Source of the DNA: Methylophaga thiooxydans DMS010
GTDB taxonomy: Bacteria; Pseudomonadota; Gammaproteobacteria; Nitrosococcales; Methylophagaceae
DNA: 64,000 nt
Direction of reading: 5' to 3'
Assembly (NCBI RefSeq): GCF_000156355.1
Contig: NZ_GG657896.1
Span: 35,862-99,861 of the forward strand
Position numbers and translations under genes: made by a program. Below are positions 28,816-37,673 of the stretch, one piece after another (within the stretch, counting starts at the first letter, position 1; each line of letters begins with the position of its first letter). Below the pieces are notes generated by a model. The model made no database searches. It had not been told where the DNA came from and saw only the letters and a program-made list of their open reading frames with translations.

Positions 28816-29336
28816 TAGCTGTAATCCACAACAATCGCGTCAATATCAGCTTGAATCACATCCGGCTGCTGCTCATCTTCGTGCTGTGTTTGAAGTGCAT
28901 AGAGCAAGTCTTCATAGTCCTGCTTTTTTCCAATAGCTGGGCCAGCCACACTTTTATAATTGGACGCATTGCTAATGATTCGTCCGACTAGGGTTGCTTT
29001 ATCAACGCTGGCTCTCTCTGCAACAATGAAGTCAATCAGTGGCGTCGGCGCGGCATTGTCCGACTGCCAAGCTATTGCTTCTGGCTCTTGCGTTGGGAAG
29101 CTAGCAATTTCTTCAGCCGTATAAAGACTCGTGACTGGAGCCATGGCTAGTTTGAATTTCTGAACAATCTCAGAATGCTTATTAGCAAGCCGATCATCGA
29201 TTATTAGTTTTGAATCTATGACAGATTGAATTTCTGACTCATCAATTTCAGTCATGCCAGACTTAATTAAATGATCTTGTGAGCCATCGGATTCAAATGC
29301 AAAGACATTATTATTTTCGTCTTTAAAATATTTCAT
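28815..29336 (-). CDS. Tail fibre assembly protein
   Basis: A 173-aa protein whose N-terminus MKYFKDENNNVFAFESDGSQ and following MTEIDESEIQ are typical of tail fibre chaperones (Mu U/Tfa type). It directly follows the fibre gene on the same strand (one-base overlap) and should assist fibre trimerisation or attachment. The C-terminal part is variable in this family and here has no recognisable motif. Confidence 0.8.
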   Translation of the reverse strand: MKYFKDENNNVFAFESDGSQDHLIKSGMTEIDESEIQSVIDSKLIIDDRLANKHSEIVQKFKLAMAPVTSLYTAEEIASFPTQEPEAIAWQSDNAAPTPLIDFIVAERASVDKATLVGRIISNASNYKSVAGPAIGKKQDYEDLLYALQTQHEDEQQPDVIQADIDAIVVDYS

Positions 29337-30283
29337 TATCTAAGCTCCCACCAAACATCAAATCCCGAAAGAACTCCAGCTCCGGCTTGATATGTGCTAC
29401 CGTTCGGAATAATCAAATTAACGTATTGTTCATCAGAATCACCTGCGATAGTGCAGATAACTTCACCGTCAACAAGGAAATTACGAGGCCCACTGCCAGC
29501 GCTTAGAACTATCGCCAGTTGAATAGATCTACCAGTAGTGTTTGTATAAGTAACACCCTCTGAACGACTGACAAAAACGTCTTGCCAGACCTGCCCCTCG
29601 CCAATAGCCATCGTTTTGATTTTGGCATCAAGCTTGTCGGGGCTGATAATACTCTCAGTCGTATCGGTTCCCGTATTCCATGTCGTCTGATCCTGAATAG
29701 GCGTACCGGCAATCGGGTCAATATCAACAAACATCACGGTGGCTGATTTAGCCAGACCGACGACCACCTTTTCGGATGGCGCAGTTGCAGTAATTTCCCC
29801 CTCCGTACTGCCAGACAGATAATACTTGTCACCCACCGTCAGGCCGGAGAACAGCGCCGAACGACCAAACGCTTCGACCAGGCTGTTGGTGACATCCGCA
29901 AAGCCGACCATCTTCTGTTTGTCGGTACCGTCGGCAATGGCACGGTCATAGCGGCTGTTGGCAGTGTCCCAGTACACGGCATCGCCATCGGCTACTGATG
30001 GACCAAAGGTGACATCTTCCAGCCGTACAACGTGGTTGGTGGCTGAGACCAGCTTGACGATGGCTTTCTGCAGCAGGTTTAAATCACCATCATCAGGTGT
30101 GAGGCCTGCATTAGTGATGACGTTGCGTAGTGACTCGCCCATTTTGTAGAACCAATGCGCGCCGGGCCATGTCGCTGGTGTACCGGATGTAGGATCACCA
30201 TTTGTTGGATAACCAACTGACGGTACTGCTGGGGCATCAGGAGGTGATGCTGAAGCATCCGCTTCATAATTACGTGGTTCCAT
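29336..30283 (-). CDS. Tail fibre protein
   Basis: A 315-aa phage fibre/adhesin. The N-terminal segment GYPTNGDPTSGTPATWPGAHWFY and NVITNAGLTPDDGDLNLL is the conserved virion-attachment part of such fibres. The C-terminal half is beta-rich with many Thr/Ser/Gly and probably forms the receptor-binding domain. It is short relative to the Mu S protein. It lies between the 48-like baseplate gene and the fibre assembly gene. Confidence 0.85.
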   Translation of the reverse strand: MEPRNYEADASASPPDAPAVPSVGYPTNGDPTSGTPATWPGAHWFYKMGESLRNVITNAGLTPDDGDLNLLQKAIVKLVSATNHVVRLEDVTFGPSVADGDAVYWDTANSRYDRAIADGTDKQKMVGFADVTNSLVEAFGRSALFSGLTVGDKYYLSGSTEGEITATAPSEKVVVGLAKSATVMFVDIDPIAGTPIQDQTTWNTGTDTTESIISPDKLDAKIKTMAIGEGQVWQDVFVSRSEGVTYTNTTGRSIQLAIVLSAGSGPRNFLVDGEVICTIAGDSDEQYVNLIIPNGSTYQAGAGVLSGFDVWWELR

Positions 30284-30285
30284 TA

Positions 30286-30873
30286 TTATCCTCCGTAGGA
30301 AAAAATGAGTGTGGTGTGATCGGGTTTTAATCTATGGAGTGTGCATTCGAGGCGCTTATTGCCCCATGATGCTAATGGCTCATCGACGCGGCCATTCACT
30401 CTCCAATAGCTAATCGTTTCTTCAGGCGCATTGACCTGCCATGCAAACTGCCAAGACTGCCCATAAAGCGGTTTATTGACTCGGTCTGCGACTGTCCAGC
30501 GCGAAAACTCGGTGATAGTGACTTGATAGCCAATCGATTCTGCAATGGCTATAAAATACGGGATGCTTTGCCCCCCTTTATTGGTCACTTTGGCGTATAG
30601 GCTAGCCAGTCGCTGCTGAAGGGTTTGCACGTCATCTACGCACGGATCGGGCAGCGCGTAAGCGGCTTCCCACTCATTAAGCATTTCATAGGTGGTACGC
30701 GGGTCTGCTTCGTCTAACAGGTCATCTTCACGGGCGTGAAGGATGGCAAGCTCTTCAGCGGTTGATTCGAACAAGCCGATAAAGTCAGGATCGTGTTGCA
30801 GATCGTCCCAAAGCAGGCCGCGAGGCATTAAGGCCATCAGCATAGTGAGGTATTGCTGGGTTTTTATTGCCAT
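30286..30873 (-). CDS. Baseplate protein, Mu gp48/YmfQ family
   Basis: A 195-aa tail baseplate protein. The N-terminal pattern YLTMLMALMPRGLLWDD, the LLDEADPRTTYEMLNEWEAAYALPD block and GGQSIPYFIAIAESIGY are diagnostic of the YmfQ (DUF2313) family. It overlaps the gp47-like gene by ten bases, keeping the Mu 47-48 order. Confidence 0.92.
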   Translation of the reverse strand: MAIKTQQYLTMLMALMPRGLLWDDLQHDPDFIGLFESTAEELAILHAREDDLLDEADPRTTYEMLNEWEAAYALPDPCVDDVQTLQQRLASLYAKVTNKGGQSIPYFIAIAESIGYQVTITEFSRWTVADRVNKPLYGQSWQFAWQVNAPEETISYWRVNGRVDEPLASWGNKRLECTLHRLKPDHTTLIFSYGG

Positions 30874-31928
30874 GTGATATCACCTGGCACGAGAATTTGG
30901 CCTAGCGTTAGCGTGACGTCTTCTGTCGGGCTAACTAAAACATGATCGGTCTCACCAGCAGCGATACTAATCGCTTCTCGGATATGGCTGACTTTGATAG
31001 TGCCTTTGCCATTACCATCTTCTGGAATCGCTTCTCGCGAAAGTAAGTCGGCTATTTCGGATTCAACGGCTGCTTTGACAACCGTGGTATTCGGTGTCAA
31101 CGCGATAGTTAAATCTAAAGCGACAGGGATGGGGGCAACAACATAGATCCCGGCTGTAACAGGGTGCTGTTCAAAAATATAGTCATACACCGCTTCCACT
31201 TCAGTCGCATCAGGGATGATGCTGTCATCGTTATCTCTCACGAAACGAACGGTGACAGTGCCTTCACCCATCTCACCCGGATATTGCCATGCACGGGTAA
31301 CACCTGGCACTTGTTTTGACCATCTAATGTAGTCATGTGCCGCGCCACCTTGAGCCGGTTGCTGGATGTTTTCGATATGACGTTGACGCCAACTTTCAAG
31401 CTGCTCGATGTCGGTACCATTGTTAATACCGTCTGCGTCAACGATGGCTTGGCCATTAATACCGGCAAGGGTATCGACAAAGGTTAAGGCAACGCCAGCG
31501 ATGGCATTGGCTTCAGCGCCTGGCAAAACGGCTGTGACTGAAATAACGGCTTCACCACCGACAATAGTGACTTCATCATCGACTGTGTATTCAACCGCAT
31601 CAGCACGTTTTAGAGTTTTACCGGCTTCGATAACAGCGCCATTGGTGCCGGTGACTTCACATTGGCCGATCGCGTATTCGAATGGGTTTCGCTCGGTGCC
31701 TTCAATTGATGCGAGACGACCAAAGTGCGCTTCATCGGCGCTATCAGGCAATAACTGCTTCGCTTTATAGGCTTGATAGCCATACATCTCATGCATGCCA
31801 CCCGCCATGACCGTGGCAAAGATATTAAACGGTGAACGGCGCAGACGTGGCTGACCATCGGTTCTGCTATCAATATTCGCCGTTAAACGGGCATGTAATT
31901 CTGCCAATGAAGGACGTTTAAACGCCAT
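30864..31928 (-). CDS. Baseplate J-like protein, Mu gp47
   Basis: A 354-aa baseplate wedge protein. The start is ATG 31928 with a GGGAGG site; a longer frame to 31946 adds only six residues. SLAELHARLTANIDSR at the start, the LPGAEANAIAG and WRQRHIENIQQPAQGGAAHDYIRW motifs, and VTVRFVRDNDD are typical of the J-like family. It overlaps the gp46-like gene by 11 bases. Confidence 0.93.
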   Translation of the reverse strand: MAFKRPSLAELHARLTANIDSRTDGQPRLRRSPFNIFATVMAGGMHEMYGYQAYKAKQLLPDSADEAHFGRLASIEGTERNPFEYAIGQCEVTGTNGAVIEAGKTLKRADAVEYTVDDEVTIVGGEAVISVTAVLPGAEANAIAGVALTFVDTLAGINGQAIVDADGINNGTDIEQLESWRQRHIENIQQPAQGGAAHDYIRWSKQVPGVTRAWQYPGEMGEGTVTVRFVRDNDDSIIPDATEVEAVYDYIFEQHPVTAGIYVVAPIPVALDLTIALTPNTTVVKAAVESEIADLLSREAIPEDGNGKGTIKVSHIREAISIAAGETDHVLVSPTEDVTLTLGQILVPGDITWQ

Positions 31929-32379
31929 TGAAAGCCTCCCAGGCATAATTGAAATTTAAAAGCTGGCCGTCTGCTGTTTCGATGTCGATATCTAAGGCTA
32001 ACCATTCAGCGCGTGGGTAACTGGCTGTGACTTGCACGGAATCAACCACTTCATCATCAATGAGATGCTGCAAGGCTTCATCGGCATAGTCTTCAGCGGC
32101 TTTTCGCACAGGCTCGGTTTGCTTTTCACGTTGTAACAACCAAAGCCGTGAGCCGATCAAGTCACCAGAAACAGACGCCAAGGCATCGCCCCACCAGCCA
32201 CGTTTATCATTGGTGCCATCGGGGATGACGTCATCTGAGTCGGCTTGTCTGTCAGTGAAAAGCGCCACGATGACGGCTGTTTCCAGTATCGCGACGTAGG
32301 TAATTTTTAATGGATCGGTTTCCAGCACAAAGCGTGGACGACCATTTTTATTCACCATTTTGATAACAAAATCCATCAT
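31918..32379 (-). CDS. Baseplate protein, Mu gp46 family
   Basis: A 153-aa protein with the GP46 signature RGWWGDALASVSGDLIGSRL and WLLQREKQTEP, the gp25/lysozyme-like baseplate wedge component of contractile tails. ATG 32379 overlaps the spike gene stop (ATGA). Alternative ATG at 32376 changes one residue. Confidence 0.92.
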   Translation of the reverse strand: MMDFVIKMVNKNGRPRFVLETDPLKITYVAILETAVIVALFTDRQADSDDVIPDGTNDKRGWWGDALASVSGDLIGSRLWLLQREKQTEPVRKAAEDYADEALQHLIDDEVVDSVQVTASYPRAEWLALDIDIETADGQLLNFNYAWEAFNGV

Positions 32380-32927
32380 GGTGTCATACTCTGATTAGGG
32401 TTACTGGTGGTGCCGCCACTATCGCCATTATGATTGTGGCCGTTATAAGTAGAACGCATGCTCGCCATGGTCAGACCATCGCTATCGACGTGATCGATAA
32501 TGTCGCCGGTGACGTTCAGTTGGCCTTCGATACGAAAAACCGGCACTTTGGCCGTGATTTGTGTGTTGGCAATCAACTCCATCAGGCCACCCTGCTTGAG
32601 GTGAACGAGTTGTCCTTGACTATCGTAGAGTGCAACTTCGCCCGGCTTGAGACTGACTTGACGATAGCGCTTATCATCCATCTTGATGCAAACATAGCCA
32701 TTGGTTTTACCGCCAATAGCCGCGACGACACCTTTTGCTCCGGGTAGTGGCACGGATGTTATGCCGTAATCTTGAATGCGAGGCACCTCAATCACCTCAC
32801 CAGATAAGGTTTCGATCTGCACCATTTGAATCGGTGGTGCGTCATTGACTTTAAGCAAGGCACCGACACGTAGCATTTGTTGCAGGCCACGTTTTAATGG
32901 TGACAGTAATTTCTGTAAGCGACGCAT
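32376..32927 (-). CDS. Baseplate spike protein, Mu gp45 family
   Basis: A 183-aa membrane-piercing spike. An OB-like N-terminal part (VGALLKVNDAPPIQMVQIET) is followed by a beta-helical stalk and a tip with HNHNGDSGGTTSNPNQSM, where paired His residues of Mu gp45 bind iron. Length is close to Mu gp45. It is coupled to the gp46-like gene downstream. Confidence 0.93.
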   Translation of the reverse strand: MRRLQKLLSPLKRGLQQMLRVGALLKVNDAPPIQMVQIETLSGEVIEVPRIQDYGITSVPLPGAKGVVAAIGGKTNGYVCIKMDDKRYRQVSLKPGEVALYDSQGQLVHLKQGGLMELIANTQITAKVPVFRIEGQLNVTGDIIDHVDSDGLTMASMRSTYNGHNHNGDSGGTTSNPNQSMTP

Positions 32928-33949
32928 TACCAGACACCGCCTTCATCGTTTGGCTCTGGCAGGGCTTGTAGTTCAAACGCTTCAGGCAAACCAAGGATCA
33001 GCTCAGCGCGCAGCCCTTTATCATCAACTATATAGGTGATGCCTACGATCAATAGGTCACGATTGACATTCAGGTAGTGGTCTTTCACTGCGATAAGGCA
33101 ATTGGGTTCGATCAATTCATCGTCTAAATACCAGCTCAGCATCGTGTAATTAAATGTCTGAGCTTTCGCTGCAGAAATATTTCTATGCCATGTGGCTCTG
33201 GCTTTGCAGCCAGCGGCATCTAAGGCATCTTCAGCTAGAATAATTTTAGGTCGATGACGAGTAACGGCTTTATCTGCCACGGTAGCTGACACCGATACCG
33301 TATCTATCCAGGCACTGCTGGTTTGGCCTTTAACCGTGTAGTGACTAAAGCGTTCGCGTGATGAGCGTTTACGACTACCGGCTTTAATGTTGACACCGGT
33401 TTCTAAACTGCCTTTCAGGCGTCGGGTTCCGGAACGTGTGATTTTTAGGCCACCCAAACCATCAGACACTAGCAGTACTGCTCTGATTTTAGCGACGGTA
33501 TCGAGCACTTCAAAGGTGCTTTCACCTTCATCTGATTTCATTGTGGCAAACGGTTTGCTGGTATCAACCGTTGAGGACACCGGAATACCGTATGGCTCAC
33601 AGAGTACTGACGCACCCTCTAATTGGTTACGACCAGCCCACTGAAACGATGGCGCGCTACAATCAACCAGGTCACCGGTTGCATCACGCCCTGCTACTTG
33701 AATGCCATTAGTGCTGTCATCATAGCTATGATCAACTTCATCAATATAGCCAGTGATGACCGTGTGATCATCAATCGTCACCTTGCAGGAATCGCCATCG
33801 TTAATAGGGCGTGGCGCGCTGTTTTCAGACCATTTATCAGTCAGCTTGAGATTAAACTCATTCGCAATTTGAACAATTGAACGATTGATCCGAACCTCTT
33901 CCCAGCCATACCAGTCCAGACCATTCACTTTCAAGGCGACATCATGCAT
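32927..33949 (-). CDS. Baseplate hub protein, Mu P (gp44) family
   Basis: A 340-aa hub protein of the gpD/P family. ATG 33949 has GGAGGTGT just upstream and gives the N-terminus HDVALKVNGLDWYGWEEVR; an in-frame extension to 34057 runs through the neighbouring gene and is not favoured. FNLKLTDKW, VTGYIDEVDHSYD-type and VAGRDATGDLVDCSAP segments are conserved. It overlaps the N-like gene by eight bases. Confidence 0.92.
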   Translation of the reverse strand: MHDVALKVNGLDWYGWEEVRINRSIVQIANEFNLKLTDKWSENSAPRPINDGDSCKVTIDDHTVITGYIDEVDHSYDDSTNGIQVAGRDATGDLVDCSAPSFQWAGRNQLEGASVLCEPYGIPVSSTVDTSKPFATMKSDEGESTFEVLDTVAKIRAVLLVSDGLGGLKITRSGTRRLKGSLETGVNIKAGSRKRSSRERFSHYTVKGQTSSAWIDTVSVSATVADKAVTRHRPKIILAEDALDAAGCKARATWHRNISAAKAQTFNYTMLSWYLDDELIEPNCLIAVKDHYLNVNRDLLIVGITYIVDDKGLRAELILGLPEAFELQALPEPNDEGGVW

Positions 33950-35069
33950 CCAACACCTCCAAAGTCTGACCACCGGGTACAAATCCGGGGTGACCGATGT
34001 TATTGCGAGAGACGATATCGGTTGCACGATCAGCGTCTTGGTAGAGCTGATGCGCAATCACTAATGAGGGCAATGTCGCTTGTGGTGTATAGCGACGAAC
34101 TTGCTTGAGGTTGGCGGCACGTTCTGTCAGGTCTTGAACCATGGAAGCCCGTAAATCTTGCAGTGCGATATAGGTCTCATCGTCTGCCGCTTGCATTTGC
34201 TCATCTAATACCTCAGACAGTTCATCACGTGCGGCAATCGCATCTTGAGCCGAGTCATAATCACGGGTACTAGCCACTCTGGCCGCTTCAATTTGTGATG
34301 ATTGTTGTACCAGGTTAATGATTGCCTGCTGATTTGAGGCTTGCTGAACACGACTTGGCGTGGTGGTTGGCACGGCGGCTGATTCGCTACCAAAGCTGAA
34401 CAGTTTACGAAACTGAGTCATGGCAGAAAGACTGCCGACACTGCCAATCACCTGCCCCGCTAAGGCATCGGGCAAACCAACAAAATCGGCAATGGTGGCA
34501 TCGATAACACCTAATCCGGAAAAGCGTGACTCGATATCGGATAAGACGGTTTTCGCCTGTTCTTTCACCCAACCTGGAAAGCCGGTAACGCTGTATGCCG
34601 ATGTAAATTGTTGCTTCACTACAGCTTGTGCGTTTTTGGCCGCTGCATTGACGCGTTGTTGCGTGTCAACTTTTGATGTTGGCTTGGCGCGTGACTCAGC
34701 TTTGTAAAAAGTCAGAGTAAATCGGGCAATACCACCTTCTTTATTGGTTTCACGCAAACTGCTGGGGCCAGCCTGCACACGGACACGTCCGAGGTAACGA
34801 TGAACTAAGGTGCCAGAGCCTTTTTTGTTTAAAGCCTCAATCAGTTTGTCACGCTGCTGCCTGTAATCTTCACCCACTACAAAAGCAGGAAAGGAGTACA
34901 CAGCATCTTTGCCGCCTAAGTCTTCGGCATAGGCATCATCTTTAAAGGGATAATCATGCAACTGGACACGGCGACCAAATTCGAGCGTATGGTCATCAAC
35001 ATAAAACTCAACGCCACGGAATGAGGATTGTTGAAGTTGCTCGCGCCATGTCAATACTTGTTCGGCCAT
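33942..35069 (-). CDS. DNA circularization/tail protein N (Mu gp43)
   Basis: A 375-aa protein of the DNA circulation family. The N-terminal block WREQLQQSSFRGVEFYVDDH and GRRVQLHDYPFKDDAYAEDLG is diagnostic. Despite the family name it is a tail/baseplate component in contractile Mu-like phages. The middle is helical. It overlaps the tape measure stop by one base. Confidence 0.92.
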   Translation of the reverse strand: MAEQVLTWREQLQQSSFRGVEFYVDDHTLEFGRRVQLHDYPFKDDAYAEDLGGKDAVYSFPAFVVGEDYRQQRDKLIEALNKKGSGTLVHRYLGRVRVQAGPSSLRETNKEGGIARFTLTFYKAESRAKPTSKVDTQQRVNAAAKNAQAVVKQQFTSAYSVTGFPGWVKEQAKTVLSDIESRFSGLGVIDATIADFVGLPDALAGQVIGSVGSLSAMTQFRKLFSFGSESAAVPTTTPSRVQQASNQQAIINLVQQSSQIEAARVASTRDYDSAQDAIAARDELSEVLDEQMQAADDETYIALQDLRASMVQDLTERAANLKQVRRYTPQATLPSLVIAHQLYQDADRATDIVSRNNIGHPGFVPGGQTLEVLDA

Positions 35070-36841
35070 TACAGATTCCCCACTGTAGGGCCAGTATCGA
35101 CATTAATATCCATGTCATCGCTTTGGATATTTTTGACCTGGACACGCTTATCGGTGACTTCAATTTGCAGTTGGCTGCGTTTTTCCGCACTTAATGCGGC
35201 CTGAGCATTATCATTACCAAACAAAGCCAAGGCTTTAGCAATCGAACGGCCTAATGCGTCAGCAAACTCAGTGCCTTCTAATGCATTATCATAAATAACC
35301 TTACCGGCTCCGTAACCTGCCAAACCAGCAGCGCCAACTGCTAAACCAGCAGTACCCATCGCTCCGGCACCCATCGCTGCTATTGTTTTCATATTTGGCG
35401 CTGCTCTAAGCATTTGCCTACGATTAGGTTTTTTTACTTTTGGTTTCTTTTTTGGATCCATACCCGTTGGATCCATGCCGCCGCGCATATTGACAACATA
35501 AACAGGCGTTACCCCATCCATCCCGCCTAGTGCACCACCCATGGCGGATTTAGCTTTGCTGCCTTTAACAAAGTCGGAGATACCCTTGCCACCTTTATAG
35601 AGTTTCCTCGCTAGGATAGCTGTGCCACCGACTGCAACCAGACCTGCTGCACCTTTGATGAGCATATCCAGTGTTTCTTTATCAATGTCATTGATCGTGT
35701 CCGCCAATGATTGAATGTAGGTAGTCAGGTTTGAGTCAGCAAATTGTTGCCAGGCAGTGTAGAGGTTTCGCATAGCGCCTGCGGCATCATTTGCTGCTCT
35801 GGTCGAGTCTTCTAATGTGGTGGTGCCATCAGCGTGGACATTCATGAATTTATCTAAGCTTTCCAGCCCACCAGTGCGCTGGAACTCGGCAGTGGAAGAA
35901 TTGAATGCACGCATGGCTTCTGCATCAAACACGGTGCTTAACAGTGTTTTTTTGCCTTGTGTTTTTTTGATAATGTCGACCATGATTTCATTGATTGGTC
36001 GCAACACTTCTTCGCCACGACTTAAAGCTTCAGCATCAAATATTTTGATGCCGCCGCTTTTGAGCATGTCTATTTTCTTAGCATCACTCAGTGTCCGCAT
36101 TAAGGCTTCAAAAGCCGTCGCTGCCATCTCTGATGAGCCGGTACCCTGACGGATAACCTGCAATGCCGCACCCATCTCACGAATAGCAGGAATACCTTGC
36201 CGCCCCATCGAGGTGTAAGCGGTGACAACACGAGGGCCTAATGCCGCAATATTTTGCAAGGTGAACGCGCCTTCTTTACCTTGCACATTGAGTGTGTCGA
36301 GTGCCGTAAGCACGTCTTTTTCCAAGACGATGCCCATTTTCTGGAACTCACCTAGCACTTCACCAATCGATGTGCCTTCTGCACCGGTTGCCTGGATGGC
36401 TAAACCAATGTTGCGGATATTGGCTTCAGCAAAGTCCAGGTCACCGGTTTTCTCGACAATAGATTCAATCGCGCTGGTGATTTGACTTGGGTCAACTCTG
36501 ATGTCGGGTGATTGTGCCGTTTCATAGATTTTCTTTTTCAGTTCATCGATTGCTTCAGCACCGATATTGGCTTGAATGCCTAGCCGAGTGAAGCGACGCT
36601 CAAGCGAGACTAAAAACTTGGCTGTTCCGGCACCAGCGGCACCGGTCAATAGTGCGGTGTAACGATTGCCTAACTTATCAAGCCCGTTACCAAAGCTGCT
36701 GACACTTCTACGCAACACGCCCATTTGACGTTGGCCTGTTTTGCTAAAGCGTTTCCAACGGTCTTCATTAACACGCATCTGGCGGCCGAAGTTACCTCCG
36801 GCGTTGATGTTGATGCTGGTTGTTAAGTCGTTTTGGCTCAT
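35069..36841 (-). CDS. Tail tape measure protein
   Basis: A 590-aa protein that sets tail length. It has a helical N-terminal half with the TP901-type core (VDPSQITSAIESIVEKTGDLDF) and hydrophobic segments near residues 390-410 and 490-520 (AAMGAGAMGTAGLAVGAAG). It follows the tail chaperone, as in all long-tailed phages. Its ATG at 36841 overlaps the stop of the frameshift extension (ATGA). Confidence 0.92.
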   Translation of the reverse strand: MSQNDLTTSININAGGNFGRQMRVNEDRWKRFSKTGQRQMGVLRRSVSSFGNGLDKLGNRYTALLTGAAGAGTAKFLVSLERRFTRLGIQANIGAEAIDELKKKIYETAQSPDIRVDPSQITSAIESIVEKTGDLDFAEANIRNIGLAIQATGAEGTSIGEVLGEFQKMGIVLEKDVLTALDTLNVQGKEGAFTLQNIAALGPRVVTAYTSMGRQGIPAIREMGAALQVIRQGTGSSEMAATAFEALMRTLSDAKKIDMLKSGGIKIFDAEALSRGEEVLRPINEIMVDIIKKTQGKKTLLSTVFDAEAMRAFNSSTAEFQRTGGLESLDKFMNVHADGTTTLEDSTRAANDAAGAMRNLYTAWQQFADSNLTTYIQSLADTINDIDKETLDMLIKGAAGLVAVGGTAILARKLYKGGKGISDFVKGSKAKSAMGGALGGMDGVTPVYVVNMRGGMDPTGMDPKKKPKVKKPNRRQMLRAAPNMKTIAAMGAGAMGTAGLAVGAAGLAGYGAGKVIYDNALEGTEFADALGRSIAKALALFGNDNAQAALSAEKRSQLQIEVTDKRVQVKNIQSDDMDINVDTGPTVGNL

Positions 36842-36969
36842 CGTTTCATTAGCTGCGTATAAAAGAGTCTTAAAGGTCTATTTAATGTGTAGTTAAGAGG
36901 CGTCTGGCTGTACTGGCTGAACTTAATCGTCTGCCAGTTCAGGTTCTCCGCCAGACGCATCATGCTTCC
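36838..36969 (-). CDS. Frameshift extension of the tail assembly chaperone
   Basis: A 43-codon frame read after a -2 (equivalently +1) shift at CGGGGGAAG (36973-36965) in the 41-like gene. The shifted frame continues GSMMRLAENLNWQTIKF and ends in a TGA that overlaps the tape measure ATG. A P-site GGG tRNA can re-pair perfectly with GGG two bases back. Mu itself is reported to make its long tail chaperone by a -2 shift. A start at ATG 36963 (41 aa) is an alternative. Confidence 0.7.
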   Translation of the reverse strand, partial: GSMMRLAENLNWQTIKFSQYSQTPLNYTLNRPLRLFYTQLMKR

Positions 36970-37303
36970 CCCGCTGCATGACAGACTCCAGCACTGCCTG
37001 GTCTAATCGTTCTGCATGAAACTGAAGCAGCTCAAAATCTTCACGGTGAAATTTACGCAGGTCATCAATATCAACAATGCCGTCATAATCACCAATAGAT
37101 TCAATCTGCTTCGCCAAGGTATGAAGCCCCATCAATGTCGGACTGACAGCAAACACATAGCCATCATCTGATGCCGTGACACGTTCAGACGCTAGCCCCG
37201 CATCAATGATGTCTCCAGGGGTTAACTCTCGCAGCAAGACTGTAGTGTGGGTTTTATCGCCCATTTTGACGCCGTGTTCGAGTGAAATTGTTATCGTGGC
37301 CAT
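36923..37303 (-). CDS. Tail assembly chaperone, Mu gp41 family
   Basis: A 126-aa protein from ATG 37303 with GGAGAAGG upstream; frame upstream to 37351 lacks support and would overlap the tube gene. The segment TTVLLRELTPGDIIDAG and DDLRKFHREDFELL fit the gp41-type tail chaperone. It lies between the tube and tape measure genes. Near its end is the run CGGGGG at which the ribosome can shift by -2 into the extension frame. Confidence 0.88.
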   Translation of the reverse strand: MATITISLEHGVKMGDKTHTTVLLRELTPGDIIDAGLASERVTASDDGYVFAVSPTLMGLHTLAKQIESIGDYDGIVDIDDLRKFHREDFELLQFHAERLDQAVLESVMQRGKHDASGGEPELADD

Positions 37304-37307
37304 GCGT

Positions 37308-37658
37308 TTATACCTTCTCCGCCATATCGCCTGACATCTCGACATCCGCACTGGTCATGCCATGCTCAATCACATTCACAGTGAAGGCGTTACGCATTAA
37401 ATAACGTTGGCCGGTATCAGTGATAAACGTGACGGTTTTGTTTTTCCACTTATTCACCTCTGTCACGTCAACCGTTGACGTGAGCAGGATTTTAAACTTC
37501 AGGTTCGGTGGTGAATCTGATTCGGTGAAATAGGTTTTGCCACCATGGCTCGACGGTTCTCTTGAAACACCACCCGGATCTAACGTGGCTTCGTTTTCTG
37601 ACTCAATAACACCGCCGTCAATTCTGACTTTTACTTTTCCTGTGACTTGTTCGCTCAT
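37308..37658 (-). CDS. Tail tube protein, Mu M (gp40) family
   Basis: A 116-aa protein with the tube signature GKVKVRIDGGVIESENEATLD and a central ADVEM-type end. Position directly after the sheath gene supports it. It forms the inner tube of the contractile tail. The gap to the chaperone start is four bases. Confidence 0.9.
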   Translation of the reverse strand: MSEQVTGKVKVRIDGGVIESENEATLDPGGVSREPSSHGGKTYFTESDSPPNLKFKILLTSTVDVTEVNKWKNKTVTFITDTGQRYLMRNAFTVNVIEHGMTSADVEMSGDMAEKV

Positions 37659-37673
37659 TGCTTACTCCTAAAT

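Noticed and set aside
32927..34057. Longer P-family hub protein starting at 34057
   Set aside because: A strong ribosome site stands right before ATG 33949 and the upstream 36 residues lie within the N-like gene.
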